A stretch of DNA of 64,000 nucleotides, taken from positions 62,001 through 126,000 of the forward strand of contig NZ_CAMAPC010000001.1 of assembly GCF_945859825.1 (NCBI RefSeq), given 5' to 3'. Shown in pieces: positions 27,041-34,458 of this stretch; position 1 is the first letter of the stretch, and each line of letters starts with the position of its first letter. Made by a program: the position numbers and the translations under genes. Below the pieces are notes generated by a model. That model was not told where the DNA came from. It made no database searches and was given only the letters and a program-made list of their open reading frames with translations. The stretch is from Pseudoalteromonas holothuriae. Lineage in GTDB: Bacteria > Pseudomonadota > Gammaproteobacteria > Enterobacterales > Alteromonadaceae.

Positions 27041-27430
27041 TTAAGGTTTGTTGACGAGCCAATCATAGGCTACGTTTTCATTGAAAAAACTCTTGATATT
27101 CATCGTGTGTTTTTGAGCAAAAGTTTCTATCAAATCACTTTTGAAGTCGGCAGGGTCTACCACTCTGGCTATATACATATGACTAAAAAGCTGCTTAATA
27201 ACGTTAAGCACTTTGAGCACGTCACTGCCGCTATATCCCAACGTTAATTCAGTCACATTTAGCAACAGTTTGTTGAGCTTTGTTGTGTCTGCTGTTTTTT
27301 TGATCGTTTGGTACATGTTCGCAATGTCATCTTTGGAGCCGCATCCTTTGGCCACGACATGTATGTAGCCAAGCGTGTGATAGATATCTAAGGAATATGA
27401 AAATGGGTTTGCATGCGCTGTTGATGTCAT
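27041..27430 (-). CDS. Small STAS/SpoIIAA-like protein
   Basis: 129 residues, soluble. The alternating pattern YIHVVAKGCGSKDDIANMYQT, KLLLNVTELTLGYSG and the final FFNENVAYDWL resembles SpoIIAA-like STAS proteins of marine gammaproteobacteria, often thought regulatory or membrane-associated. No good ribosome site is obvious. Function unknown. Confidence 0.5.
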   Translation of the reverse strand: MTSTAHANPFSYSLDIYHTLGYIHVVAKGCGSKDDIANMYQTIKKTADTTKLNKLLLNVTELTLGYSGSDVLKVLNVIKQLFSHMYIARVVDPADFKSDLIETFAQKHTMNIKSFFNENVAYDWLVNKP

Positions 27431-27605
27431 TAACTGCGTACTTCTTAATGGCTATGCATTAGTATTAGCAAATGCGGTATAAGCAAGCAAGGTTGCAATA
27501 CAAGTAAATTATTGTCTTAACAAAAATATAAAAGGGCGAAGTTAAGACATGGGCATGGGATAAGTGCCGCAAGCAGTATATTTTAATACTCACTTGCGGT
27601 TTTGA

Positions 27606-28118
27606 TCAATGGTGCTGTGTTTTACTATTGATATAGTCTGTAATCGAAAATAGTATGCTTGAAGCAACAAATGTCATATGTATTGCGACTTTCCAAAATA
27701 GTTGCTCTTCAGTGAAGTTGCGCCAATCAAGAAATACTTTAAATAGCTCTATTGTTGATATTGCAACAATGGCGCTTATTAACTTTATTTTTAGTCCTGA
27801 GAAGCCTATTTTTCCCATCCATAAAGGGCGATCTTCATGTTGCTCTACATTTAATTTTGATACGAAGGTTTCATAACCACTGAATATGATGATCAATAAT
27901 AGCCCTGCTAATAAAGCCGTATCGACCAAAGTTAAAATGTTAATTAACATTTGCCCATTAGTGGCATTCAGTGTATTGACCACCATTACACCCAATAATT
28001 TAAAAAACTTGACTAACAACAGCAATACAGCCACGAATAAGCCGAAGAAAAGCGGGGCTAAAAGCCATCGTCCCGAAAATATTAGCTTTTCAAAGTGTGT
28101 TTCAATTTTTTCCTTCAT
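27606..28118 (-). CDS. YqhA / UPF0114-family inner-membrane protein
   Basis: 170 residues, four helices. Family features: FEKLIFSGRWLLAPLFFGLFVAVLLLLVKFF at the N-terminus, GYETFVSKL, RPLWMGKIGFSGLKIKLISAIVAIS and the end of FKVFLDW. The role of YqhA proteins is unknown. Confidence 0.9.
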   Translation of the reverse strand: MKEKIETHFEKLIFSGRWLLAPLFFGLFVAVLLLLVKFFKLLGVMVVNTLNATNGQMLINILTLVDTALLAGLLLIIIFSGYETFVSKLNVEQHEDRPLWMGKIGFSGLKIKLISAIVAISTIELFKVFLDWRNFTEEQLFWKVAIHMTFVASSILFSITDYINSKTQHH

Positions 28119-28560
28119 TGTGTTCTCAGTGTTTTTTTAGCTACTCGAAATGGTTGCAGAAAAAACCACAAAAGAATAGAAGTATTTTGACTGAGCCTAA
28201 ATTAATACCACTATTGCTCGTGATTTCTTATTGTAATCTCGTTTGCTCTCCCATTAGCAAGGTTACGATTAAAGTTTTTATCAAATTGAGTATTGCGCTA
28301 TATCGGATTTATATGGATCAAGTATGGCAAGCGTGTTTATTACTTTTCATTTACAGTATCAAAACTCATTTTTTGTTTCGCATTAAATAATTTTTCGTTT
28401 TATTTTAGTTAATTTTATATTGCATTCTGTAATTTATTTGTATAGTTTGTACCTCTATTAGGTTGGTTTCATCATAAAAAACGATTTATCACAGGAGCTA
28501 TTTTGCACAGTGGATGGTGTACACAAAAAATAATAAAAGCCATTTAGGATAAAAATAATA
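28119..28560. other. 442-bp intergenic region upstream of the S8 protease
   Basis: No convincing gene: the only long frame (28097-28390, plus) overlaps the yqhA start and has no domain or ribosome site. The strand with the protease has TTGCAT at 28420-28425 and TATAGT at 28441-28446, but the 15-bp spacing is short, so a promoter here is only possible. TAGGATAAAAATAATA precedes the protease start. Confidence 0.4.
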
Positions 28561-30549
28561 ATGAATCAAAAATTTGCCCTTAGCGCATTAGCCGTATCGT
28601 TACTTACCGCAAGCAGCATGTCAGCCATGGCAAGTGAGGCTAAAACATACATCATCAAACAAAATAACTTAAAAGCATATATGCTCTTGGATGGGATGCG
28701 TGCAAACCAAGTTCAAAGCGTCCTACAAAGCAACAAGTTACAGACTTTGTCAGCGACATTAAGTGAAGAAATTTCAACCGTGAGCTTAACCGATGAGCAA
28801 GCTTCAATGCTCAAGCGCTCAGGCCAATTTGAGTACATCGAAGAGGATTTTGAATACCAGTTATTCTCTAATACTCAGGTCAGTCCCTACGGTATTGCTC
28901 AGGTACAGGCTAATTTGGTTGCTGATAGCAATGCTGACCTAATGAAAGTATGTATTATCGATTCAGGTTACGATCTCGGTCACCCAGATTTACCGCAAAA
29001 TGCGACCGGTTTTGCCGATGCAGCAGTCGGTGTGTGGTATCGCGATGGCTCAGGACATGGCACACATGTGGCAGGTAGCATTGCAGCGCTCAACAATAGC
29101 CAAGGCGTACTTGGTGTATTACCCAGTGATAAAGTGGCCATTCATGCGGTACGTGTATTCGATGATAATGGTAAGCAAGGCTATAACTCGAGAATAGGTC
29201 GAGCTGTTGACAACTGTGTCGAAAATGGTGCGAATGTTATCAATATGAGTCTGGGTGGAGCTGGTAAAAGCCAATATTTAGAAGAGCGCTTGAACTTAGC
29301 TTATGACCAAGGTGTATTAGTAATTGCAGCAGCAGGTAATGATGGCGATAGTTCGCTAAGTTACCCCGCCAGTTACGACAGTGTTATGTCGGTTGCGAAT
29401 ATTAATGAGCAACGTCAGAAAAACGATTCATCACAATATAATGCACAAGTTGAAATTGCTGGACCGGGTACGGATGTACTATCGACCGTTCCAAGAGGAA
29501 CTGGTGTTGTCGCGAACGTGAGTGTATCGAATCAAGCCTTTGAAGCTTCAGGCATGACTCATTCGGTTGAAGGTAACGTAACAGCATCACTTGTAGACTG
29601 CGAGCAAGGGCTTGCGCAATGTACAGCACCGGCCAGTATTTGTTTAATTGAACGCGGAGGCGCAACATTTGCTGAAAAGGCAAAAAATTGTCAAGCGGGC
29701 GGTGGTATCGCAGCGGTTATATATAATAATGCGGCAACAACTTTTTCAGGTACGCTTGGTGATGATGAAAACCATGGTGTGACAATTCCGGTGTTAGGTA
29801 TGTCAGGGCAAGATGGTGCTACATTAAAAGGACTATTGGGTCAGCAGGTTAATGTACAGTTGGAAGCGATTTCTGATTATGATAAAAAGTCAGGCACCTC
29901 AATGGCAAGCCCTCATGTTGCAGGTGTTGCTGCGCTTGTTTGGAGCAACCACAATCAATGTAGCAATGTTGAAATTCGCCAAGCACTGAATGCAACAGCG
30001 ATAGATTTAGGGGATGCGGGGCGTGATCACAAGTTTGGCTATGGTTTGGTACAAGCTAAAGCAGCCTCTGATTATCTAACTGCAAATGGGTGTGGTGGAG
30101 ACGTTCAAAACCAATTACCACAGGCTGCATTTAGTGTTTCATGCGATGTTTTAAGCTGTCAGTTTGATGCCAGTAATAGCAGTGACTCAGATGGTCAGAT
30201 CAGCGCTTATGAATGGCGTATCAATGGGCAAGCATATGTAGGCAAAATAATTTCGCATCAGTTTGCTCAAGCTGGTAGTTATCAAGTATCACTTGAGGTA
30301 ACGGACAATAGTTCAGCAACAGCTATTACGACTAAAACTATCGCAGTAACAGAAGGTAATGTTGGCAGTGAGTGTCAAGGTGTTGAAGCTTGGTCTGCTG
30401 CTAAGACATATCGCTCTAAAGGTACGTTAGTATCTTATCAGGGTAAAAAATACCAAAATAACTGGTGGCATAAAAATAAGAATCCGGCACAAAACTCTAA
30501 TATTGGTAATAATTGGAAAGTGTGGACAGATTTAGGTGTTTGTAACTAA
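28561..30549 (+). CDS. Secreted subtilisin-like S8 serine protease with PA, PKD and chitin-binding-type domains
   Basis: About 662 residues. Signal peptide (to MAS), propeptide ending near 100, then catalytic domain with Asp134 (CIIDSGYD), His166 (GSGHGTHVAG), oxyanion Asn259 (AAAGND) and Ser near 446 (SGTSMASPHVAG). A PA domain (about 330-430) interrupts the catalytic domain between Asn and Ser. A PKD-like domain (QAAFSVSCDVLSCQFDASNS, about 520-595) and a small carbohydrate-binding domain of the CBM5/12 type (AWSAAKTYRSKGTLVSYQGK, then NWWHKNKNP) follow. Such marine proteases degrade protein bound to particulate chitin or algal matter; likely exported by type II secretion. Terminator follows directly. 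Confidence 0.92.
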   Translation: MNQKFALSALAVSLLTASSMSAMASEAKTYIIKQNNLKAYMLLDGMRANQVQSVLQSNKLQTLSATLSEEISTVSLTDEQASMLKRSGQFEYIEEDFEYQLFSNTQVSPYGIAQVQANLVADSNADLMKVCIIDSGYDLGHPDLPQNATGFADAAVGVWYRDGSGHGTHVAGSIAALNNSQGVLGVLPSDKVAIHAVRVFDDNGKQGYNSRIGRAVDNCVENGANVINMSLGGAGKSQYLEERLNLAYDQGVLVIAAAGNDGDSSLSYPASYDSVMSVANINEQRQKNDSSQYNAQVEIAGPGTDVLSTVPRGTGVVANVSVSNQAFEASGMTHSVEGNVTASLVDCEQGLAQCTAPASICLIERGGATFAEKAKNCQAGGGIAAVIYNNAATTFSGTLGDDENHGVTIPVLGMSGQDGATLKGLLGQQVNVQLEAISDYDKKSGTSMASPHVAGVAALVWSNHNQCSNVEIRQALNATAIDLGDAGRDHKFGYGLVQAKAASDYLTANGCGGDVQNQLPQAAFSVSCDVLSCQFDASNSSDSDGQISAYEWRINGQAYVGKIISHQFAQAGSYQVSLEVTDNSSATAITTKTIAVTEGNVGSECQGVEAWSAAKTYRSKGTLVSYQGKKYQNNWWHKNKNPAQNSNIGNNWKVWTDLGVCN

Positions 30550-30566
30550 TTCAAACTATTAAAGCT

Positions 30567-30590
30567 AAAGCCCGCTGCTGCGGGCTTTTT
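30567..30590 (+). terminator. Terminator of the S8 protease gene
   Basis: AAAGCCCGC (30567-30575), loop TGCT, GCGGGCTTT (30580-30588), T-run to 30590. Probably also serves the convergent amidohydrolase gene. Confidence 0.85.
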
Positions 30591-30594
30591 GTAA

Positions 30595-31866
30595 TTAATG
30601 GTTTTTATAAACCTTACCGTCTTTCATCACAAAACTGATCTGCTCTAATGTAGAAATGTTTGTTAGTGGGTTATCATCTACCGCGATGATATCAGCCAAG
30701 TAGCCGGTCTTGATTTTCCCCAGCTCAGGTTGCTTTAGTAATGCAGCGCTATTTATAGTTGCTGACTGTATTGCTTGCAGCGGTGTCATACCAAATTTGA
30801 CCATACGTGAGAATTGCTTAGCGTTGTCACCGTGTGGGTAAATTGCAGCATCAGAGCCAAACACCATGTTTAAACCAGCTTTGACGGCTTGGCGAAAGCT
30901 TTCACGTTGTGCTTTTGAAACGAGCTTTTCTTTATTTATGTTTTCTTCAGGCACGCCATTGGCTTCACCGAAGGCGAGCGTATATTCGGTATTGTAGATA
31001 TCACACGATAGATAAGTACCATGTTGTTTTGCCAGCTCAATGGCTTCATCATCCATAAAGCTACAATGTTCGATGCTATCTATGCCGGCACGAATAGCAG
31101 CCTTAATGCCATTGGTACCATGAGCATGCGCGGCAATGATAAGCCCTCTTAGGTGTGCTTCTTCAGCTGCTGCTTTTAGCTCTTGTTCACTAAATTGTTG
31201 AACCCCGACTTTAGTCCCTTTGGAGAATACGCCACCAGTGGCACATATTTTAATCGTATTGGCACCATATTTTATATTTTCACGCACTTTTGCCCTTACA
31301 GCCCAAGGGCCATCTGCAACGCCACCTGCCACTGACTTTTTCTCAGGGGCGCTAAAGTTATCATCACAATGCCCTCCTGTAATTGAAATTGCGTAGCCGG
31401 CACTCCAAATTCGAGGACCGATTACTTCACCTGCATTGATTGCATCACGCGTTGCGATAACGCTATAACCAGGTGCACTTAAATTACGAATAGTCGTAAA
31501 GCCTGCCATTAAAGTGGTTTTTGCATTTTTAACTGCTTTGATTGTTTTTCTAGGTATAGAATAATTCTTTGCAGCCAAAAAATTATCGGCGGGGTCGCTC
31601 GTCAAGTGTACGTGCATATCCATTAATCCCGGTAAGAGTGTTTTACCTTCGAGATTAATGACGATTGCATCACTGGGCACATCGAGTTGTCCTTGCTGAG
31701 CGATATTGATAATGCGGTTATCTTCTATAAACAGGCTTGGATTAGTGATCCTCTTCCCTGACTCTACATCAATATAGGCGGCGGCATTGAGCACGGTAGT
31801 TTGTCCGTATGCGAAACTAGAGAACAAACATAAAGAGGCGAATGAATTTAAAAGAGTATTTTTCAT
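30595..31866 (-). CDS. Amidohydrolase-family metal-dependent hydrolase (secreted)
   Basis: 423 residues with a signal peptide (TLLNSFASLCLFSSFAYG). Metal-binding motifs in order: GLMDMHVHLTSD, Lys in KYGANTIKICATGGVF, IIAAHAHGTNG, SIEHCSFMD and MVFGSDAAIYPHG. This is the imidazolonepropionase-like/prolidase-type branch that often acts on dipeptides or cyclic amides in the periplasm. Next to the secreted protease, a role in peptide use is plausible but not shown. Expected start at TTTTTC-adjacent ATG 31866. Confidence 0.88.
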   Translation of the reverse strand: MKNTLLNSFASLCLFSSFAYGQTTVLNAAAYIDVESGKRITNPSLFIEDNRIINIAQQGQLDVPSDAIVINLEGKTLLPGLMDMHVHLTSDPADNFLAAKNYSIPRKTIKAVKNAKTTLMAGFTTIRNLSAPGYSVIATRDAINAGEVIGPRIWSAGYAISITGGHCDDNFSAPEKKSVAGGVADGPWAVRAKVRENIKYGANTIKICATGGVFSKGTKVGVQQFSEQELKAAAEEAHLRGLIIAAHAHGTNGIKAAIRAGIDSIEHCSFMDDEAIELAKQHGTYLSCDIYNTEYTLAFGEANGVPEENINKEKLVSKAQRESFRQAVKAGLNMVFGSDAAIYPHGDNAKQFSRMVKFGMTPLQAIQSATINSAALLKQPELGKIKTGYLADIIAVDDNPLTNISTLEQISFVMKDGKVYKNH

Positions 31867-32007
31867 ATGTGATTATTTGTTGCTTATTATTGGTTAACTG
31901 AGTATTAGACATTCAAAGCAAGGTAGCGAGTCGCTTGCGACAAAAACAATGTTTACTGGGGTAAGGTTAACAGCCCGATATTTTATCATGGTATTTGGCT
32001 ATATTTT

Positions 32008-32190
32008 TTAATAAAGTGCCCGCTGGTTGCAATTGGGCGGTAAATCGCAGCGGGTATAAAGCACAGGTATGATGACCATGTCATTCCAGTGGTTAAGAGC
32101 TGCTCGGTCTAGATAACGAGCAAGCGTAGCACAAGCACAAGGGGTATGCTCAAGAGGATTATTCATCATGTCATATATCAATTGATGCAT
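32008..32190 (-). CDS. Possible small hypothetical protein
   Basis: 60 codons (MHQLIYDMMNNPLEHTPCAC...), 36 bp downstream of the HTH gene on the same strand, so it could be its operon partner. No ribosome site and no recognised family. A chance frame is equally likely. Confidence 0.3.
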   Translation of the reverse strand: MHQLIYDMMNNPLEHTPCACATLARYLDRAALNHWNDMVIIPVLYTRCDLPPNCNQRALY

Positions 32191-32225
32191 TGGTTAGTAC
32201 CGAGTTTTACTTCGTATCAAGGTGG

Positions 32226-32483
32226 TTATCTTGATACTTGAGAGTCTGTCATACCGACGATCACTTTTGCTACATCCATCAAGTATACATCTTCAAGTAA
32301 GCCTATCACATCGTTCCATCGGGGGTTATATTCATTGTTTTCCCAGCGCCTAAGTGTACGCTCTTCAATACCGTAACTGGCAGCGGATTCTGCTTGAGTA
32401 AAGCCTCTGCATTTACGTGCAAATTTTAGAATATCTGACCCTTTGGGCGTGCGATTTGTTTGAGTACTAATGTTTGAGTGCAT
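32226..32483 (-). CDS. Short helix-turn-helix (XRE-type) regulator
   Basis: About 85 residues from ATG 32483. The HTH reads ILKFARKCRGFTQAESAASYGIEERTLRRWENNEYNPRW, with the QAESAAxxGIxxxTLRRWE pattern of Cro/CI-type domains, and no other domain. Upstream AAGGA is 12 bp away, a little long. Divergent from the S24 regulator at 32747, like a phage cro-cI pair. Confidence 0.65.
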   Translation of the reverse strand: MHSNISTQTNRTPKGSDILKFARKCRGFTQAESAASYGIEERTLRRWENNEYNPRWNDVIGLLEDVYLMDVAKVIVGMTDSQVSR

Positions 32484-32507
32484 AATTTTATATTTTCCTT
32501 CATTTGT

Positions 32508-32653
32508 TACGCAAAAATACTGTTTTCCAGTGAAAAACGTTATATCTTGATGTATAATCCAGCACTTAATACGCATCAATTAGAATGGAAAGGGAACTTT
32601 CAATGTTGTTTGTGCGTATTTTTTTAAATTCTAGATCTAAAAATTACGCATTT
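32508..32653. promoter_or_regulatory. Candidate operator array between divergent regulators
   Basis: The motif WTACGCA occurs four times in this 146-bp stretch: TTACGCA near 32508, ATACGCA near 32569, its complement TGCGTAT near 32613 and TTACGCA near 32644. Gaps are about 61, 44 and 31 bp. Repeated asymmetric sites between divergent CI/Cro-like genes suggest operators, but this was found by eye and the region is AT-rich. Confidence 0.4.
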
Positions 32654-32746
32654 CAAATGTTATTTTAGCTTTTGCATTATTTTTTGTTTGACCAATGTCA
32701 TGAAACGCGAAATTTTTTACTCTTAAAAAATAAGGGAAACTTTGAT

Positions 32747-33472
32747 ATGTCTGAAAACTATAGCGATAGTATAGCGAGCAATAGCGCTGGTTCTGCGTCA
32801 TTCTCTACGCGTGTTGAACAGGCGATTAAACCAGACAGTATTCGCATGTTTGCGTCAAAAATAGGTGTCTCTGAAGGGACTCTGCGTAGAATATTGAAGG
32901 GTGAAGATCCGAAATTGAGTGTTATTGAGCGAATTGCTGAGCAAGCACATGTTGATTTTATGTGGTTGGTAAAAGGAGTTGGTGAGTCGGTTAACCATAA
33001 CAGTGATTCGCCATTATTGAGCCAGCGGGTTGTGAGTGTTGATGAATTTGAAGAAGAGTTTATTTTAGTACCGGGTTACCACATTTCAGTGAGTACTGGG
33101 CATGGTGCATTCAACGGTGCAGCGCGCATTGAACGCCATTTGGCTTTTAGAAAAAAGTGGATTGATTATAAAGGGTTAGATAAAAGTCAGTTAGCTGTTG
33201 TTTTTGCTAAAGGCGACTCTATGGAACCAACAATTCATAACAACAACACTATTTTGGTTGACTTATCAGATAAAAAACTCAGTGAAGGGCTAATTTATGT
33301 GGTTCGATTGGGTGAAGAGCTCTATGCAAAACGGTTGCAGCAGTACTTAGACGGTTCAGTACGTTTAATTAGTGACAATAAAGAATATGTCGATCAGCAT
33401 ATACAACCACACGAACTTGAGCAGTTAGAGATCATTGGTAAGGTTGTATGGATAGGTAAAGATCTTGCTTAG
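32747..33472 (+). CDS. S24-family (LexA/CI-like) self-cleaving transcriptional regulator
   Basis: About 241 residues from ATG 32747, preceded by AAGGGA 9 bp upstream. An N-terminal HTH (SIRMFASKIGVSEGTLRRILKGED) is followed by an S24 peptidase domain with nucleophile Ser in FAKGDSMEPTI and Lys in LYAKRLQ, plus ILVDLSDK. Such repressors respond to RecA filaments or to other signals by auto-cleavage. A cleavage-site Ala-Gly or Ala-Cys was not identified. No other phage genes are nearby, so it may be a domesticated repressor. Confidence 0.8.
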   Translation: MSENYSDSIASNSAGSASFSTRVEQAIKPDSIRMFASKIGVSEGTLRRILKGEDPKLSVIERIAEQAHVDFMWLVKGVGESVNHNSDSPLLSQRVVSVDEFEEEFILVPGYHISVSTGHGAFNGAARIERHLAFRKKWIDYKGLDKSQLAVVFAKGDSMEPTIHNNNTILVDLSDKKLSEGLIYVVRLGEELYAKRLQQYLDGSVRLISDNKEYVDQHIQPHELEQLEIIGKVVWIGKDLA

Positions 33473-33510
33473 TACATAGCGTGCCATACAGGCACGTTAT
33501 AAACTTAAGA

Positions 33511-33640
33511 TATACCAATTTGATTAAAATATTGATCATTTTAGCGAGTTAAATGACTCATGTTGAGTAACGGTATAGCGGAGCTTTTGCCTGGTTACTA
33601 AGTTATTTATCTGTCGCAATATCAGATTATTTATTTAATA
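33511..33640. repeat. Dispersed repeat, copy B (TATACCAATT family)
   Basis: Begins TATACCAATTTGATTAAAAT and shares TTTTAGCGAG, AAATGACTCAT, then GGTTACTAAGTTATTTATCTG and TTATTTATTTAATA with copy C. The right end stops at about 33640, four bases from the rluA stop codon (33645). Confidence 0.65.
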
Positions 33641-33644
33641 CTCA

Positions 33645-34298
33645 TTAAAATGGCACTTTTGCTGTGAATGTCATTAACTGCTCGGTGTAAGGGTGGCAGA
33701 TCTGTAACATTTCGGCATGCAGCTGCAACCGAGAAGCTGCTGTAAGTGCCTCGTCTTTAGCATAGAGCCTATCACCTAATATTACATGGCCAAGCGATAG
33801 CATGTGTATGCGTAACTGGTGGGAGCGGCCAGTTATTGGCGTAAGCTTAACGCGTGTTGCTTTATCTTCGTAATTTAGTACTTCAAAATGGGTAAGTGAG
33901 GGTTTCCCTGTTTCATGACAAACCATTTGTTTAGGACGGTTAGGCCAGTCACATGTCAGAGGTAAATCGACAGAGCCTGAAGGTTGCTCAAGCTTGCCAT
34001 GCACTCTGGCAATGTAGTGTTTGTTGGTCAACCTATCTTGAAACTGAATACTTAAAAAACGATGGGTCTCTTTTGACATAGCTAAACACAATACGCCAGA
34101 AGTGGCCATATCCAGGCGATGTACAATTCGCGCGCTAGGAAAGACGGTATTGACTCGATTAATTGCACTATCTGCATGTTTGGGATCTTTGCCCGGCACG
34201 GTGAGTAAACCACTGGGCTTATTGATAACCAACATATGATCATCTTGATACAGAATGTCTAAATACGGATCGCGCGGTGGCGCATAGTTTAACAACAC
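33645..34298 (-). CDS. rluA: RluA-family pseudouridine synthase
   Basis: 217 residues. Converts uridine to pseudouridine in 23S rRNA (position 746) and tRNA (position 32) in E. coli RluA. Contains INKPSGLLTVPGKD, the catalytic HRLDMATSGV with Asp63, and TPITGRSHQLRIHMLSLGHVILGD. No S4 domain, like RluA and unlike RluC/D. It sits just downstream of rapA, as in E. coli, which supports the gene name. Confidence 0.9.
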   Translation of the reverse strand: MLLNYAPPRDPYLDILYQDDHMLVINKPSGLLTVPGKDPKHADSAINRVNTVFPSARIVHRLDMATSGVLCLAMSKETHRFLSIQFQDRLTNKHYIARVHGKLEQPSGSVDLPLTCDWPNRPKQMVCHETGKPSLTHFEVLNYEDKATRVKLTPITGRSHQLRIHMLSLGHVILGDRLYAKDEALTAASRLQLHAEMLQICHPYTEQLMTFTAKVPF

Positions 34299-34413
34299 TG
34301 GTTTGGCCTTAATTAATATGAGCGCCGTATTCTAGCGAGGTTTTGCTTAATAGCAAACTTAACCTCGTTATCTGTCATGCTTATTGTTTTTGGCACTGTA
34401 GGTCAACAAAAGT

Positions 34414-34451
34414 AGCTCAGCATAAACCAAAAAAATGGCTTTTGCTGAGCT
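34414..34451 (-). terminator. Terminator downstream of rapA
   Basis: AGCTCAGC (from 34414) and GCTGAGCT (to 34451) form a 16-pair stem with two mismatches around a run of A (plus strand). On the minus strand the stem is followed by a T-rich ACTTTTGTTG. It lies 8 bp past the rapA stop. Confidence 0.6.
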
Positions 34452-34458
34452 TATAGAA

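Noticed and set aside
28097..28390. 97-residue plus-strand frame overlapping yqhA 5' end
   Set aside because: No domain, no ribosome site, antisense to yqhA at its start; probably chance in AT-rich DNA.
33480..33496. Hairpin CGTGCC/GGCACG after the S24 gene as a terminator
   Set aside because: Only six pairs and no T-run follows.
32191..33500. Prophage region
   Set aside because: Only two regulator genes are phage-like; no integrase, capsid, lysis genes or att sites are seen nearby.
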